In this document: positions 63,101 through 64,000 of the stretch, piece by piece
Layout of the letters: each line of letters begins with the position of its first letter
How positions within the stretch are numbered: the stretch's first letter is position 1
From: Pomacea canaliculata
Lineage: Eukaryota; Mollusca; Gastropoda; Architaenioglossa; Ampullariidae
Assembly (NCBI RefSeq): GCF_003073045.1
Contig: NC_037601.1
Span: forward strand, 4,557,872-4,621,871
Length of the DNA stretch: 64,000 nucleotides
Direction: 5' to 3'
Position numbers and translations under genes: made by a program
Notes under the pieces: model-generated
Told to the model about the DNA's origin: nothing
The model's input: only the letters and a program-made list of their open reading frames with translations
Database searches by the model: none

Positions 63101-64000
63101 GTCTCATGCTTATAGCGTAGTTGCGTGGGGATGAGATTCTGAGCTGCAGTTCCATCTGATGCATCAGTGGTCAGCTGAGACTGCAGCACCTGCTGAGGAG
63201 AGAATCGAGCTGTAGTATCTTGCTGCTTTGATCTCCCAAGTCCTGGTGCAACACACTTCTCTCTCTTTTTTCTGTCAGCCTGGTGAGTGAGGAGCCTGGA
63301 GGATGGGCAAGCGTGACCCCTTTCCTATGTTTCCCTAAGAGGAGACAAGATGTCCCTTGGGGAGGTAGGGGTGACTGTGTCACGAAGACTTGTGCTGGAC
63401 TTTGCTCCCAGCACTCTTGTTTCGGAAGAGAACATTGGCTGGGTTACAGTTCCTTCTCTTAAGCTGCCAGCAGATTCTGTGCCATGCAAAGCAACCGATT
63501 GCTTGCTGTCGTCTTTTAACAAAGGTGTCTGTTTCCTGCTTTCACCTTCACTAACTTGCTGCTTTTTCAGGCTGGAGAACTTCAACACAGCCTGAGCAAA
63601 GTTTGATGAGCTGGAGAAGTTATGTTGTTTAACAAAGTTCATGACACTACTTATACTCAAAGCATCCTCCATTGTTAGATCTGTTATGTTGCCATGAGTT
63701 AAATCCAAAAGTATTGAGGAGATGTCACGCTGAACAGTTTCATGATCTTCAGGAATTTTCTTGACTCCTGACTGTGATTGAGAAGCTGATGAAAAGCTCA
63801 AGTCTTCCCCATTGCTTAAAGTTCTATCACCTGAAACAGGATAGAATCAAGTTAACGCTCCAAAAGGATGCTCTAGCAACTAAACTCCAATATTTCTTGA
63901 GGTTATACACCCGCTGACCCACCACTGCCACAGTTATGTATGCTAAGCTTTAAATAGTTGCAAGTGCTTACCATCTTCATTGCCCTCCCCTTCTTCCTGG
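45158..64000 (-). CDS. CEP192: Centrosomal protein CEP192/SPD-2-like scaffold (partial, N-terminus beyond window)
   Basis: Exons, 5' to 3': 63972 onward (continues past the window), 61791-63830, 61349-61623, 60884-61018, 60547-60669, 59737-59938, 58731-58876, 58020-58234, 57440-57595, 57073-57160, 52268-52426, 51806-51986, 51281-51387, 50852-51043, 50417-50514, 49665-49857, 48800-48906, 48224-48282, 48030-48095, 47710-47815, 47280-47472, 46906-47081, 46568-46696, 46080-46201, 45607-45799, 45158-45308 (TAA). The first large exon is polar and low in conservation. The rest is a chain of Ig-like ASH domains (FGEVMWGTCQTRSIKLRN; IPLAGYGGRSVLTLSG; TNSGVRAAFIKA; VPIKFCPKTRGTYNQHWEIE; and near the C-terminus YPIEFHPSAPGDFEDTVVF). 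CEP192 recruits PLK4, Aurora A and gamma-tubulin to centrioles. Phase breaks occur near 48,240, 45,665 and between 50,514 and 50,852; in-frame stops lie at 63,325 and 62,191. A 4.3-kb hAT element splits the intron at 52,427-57,072. Confidence 0.88.
45361..45384. repeat. Poly(T) run in CEP192 intron
   Basis: About 24 bases of nearly pure T lie upstream (in plus-strand order) of the penultimate CEP192 exon. On the gene strand it is an A run. Confidence 0.85.
52647..56914 (-). mobile_element. Large hAT transposon inserted in a CEP192 intron
   Basis: The left end reads CAGGGTTCCCAGGGATCAGG and the right end (reverse complement) CAGGGTTCCCAGGTCCTTGC. The flanks share TCACTC (left TATCACTC, right TCACTCTC), an imperfect trace of the 8-bp duplication. 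Both ends carry arrays of AAAAGGACTTAAAAGG-like words. The 4,268-bp body holds transposase pieces on the minus strand, the same strand as CEP192. The element sits between the CEP192 exons at 57,073-57,160 and 52,268-52,426, which join in phase once it is removed. Confidence 0.8.
53648..56590 (-). pseudogene. hAT-family transposase in several frames
   Basis: Order on the minus strand: about 56,575-56,370 gives KEDKYKDWLIKD, then after a frame change CAACKISLNLSSMGESVLKQ and HMVTERHK, an N-terminal zinc-finger pattern (CxxC ... H ... H). The block 55,534-54,587 gives a long frame with YVLLFDESSNH, QISMDGPSVN, VGSCGLHVMHNAF and FCAHRWLENN, the RNase H-like core with its DES and D residues. Blocks 54,629-54,226 continue it. 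The block 54,170-53,868 has LLLLSHGQATVERGFSFNKE, the hAT dimerisation motif, followed by a coiled-coil-like tail to the TAA near 53,648. At least three frame changes separate the parts, although some could be short introns. It is either a decayed gene or one with indels in the assembly. Confidence 0.75.

Overview
The window is nuclear DNA from an animal with AT-rich, intron-rich genes. The gene content, the long introns full of old LINE, SINE and DNA-transposon copies, and protein similarity point to a lophotrochozoan, most likely a mollusc (inference; no species-specific marker was seen). No rRNA gene, intact tRNA gene or CRISPR array was recognised.

Layout. About 0.1-1.3 kb (-) holds a decayed non-LTR retrotransposon. 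About 1.5-9.05 kb (-) holds the last exons and poly(A) signal of a gene I could not name. 9.7-20.9 kb (-) is an NCOA5-like nuclear receptor coactivator with an N-terminal RS/RRM region, an anticodon-binding-like fold and a polyglutamine tract. 21.15-26.34 kb (+) is CNEP1R1, the regulatory subunit of the lipin phosphatase CTDNEP1; it diverges from NCOA5 across about 0.3 kb. 31.2-41.7 kb (+) is acyloxyacyl hydrolase (AOAH), a secreted or lysosomal LPS-deacylating enzyme with a saposin domain and a GDSL-type lipase domain. 45.2-64 kb (-) is most of CEP192/SPD-2, the centrosome scaffold with repeated ASH domains; its N-terminus runs off the window. AOAH and CEP192 are convergent.

The most informative non-gene features are DNA transposons with clear ends. 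They are a MULE remnant with a 9-bp target duplication inside CNEP1R1 intron 1 (22,823-23,844), a hAT element with an 8-bp duplication (28,749-30,621), a 4.3-kb hAT element inside a CEP192 intron (52,647-56,914), a pogo/Tigger-like MITE with TA duplication (6,886-7,440), and a small hAT-like MITE (6,606-6,779).

The second theme is that conserved reading frames in at least three genes are broken by single-base insertions or deletions, some in homopolymers. One lies in the GDS nucleophile motif of AOAH. The frames are well conserved on both sides, so residual assembly indels are more likely than multiple independent pseudogenisations, but the sequence alone cannot decide. I did not find a convincing undescribed biological system; the closest candidates are the unnamed gene at 1.5-9.05 kb and the repeat-array ends of the MULE and hAT elements.
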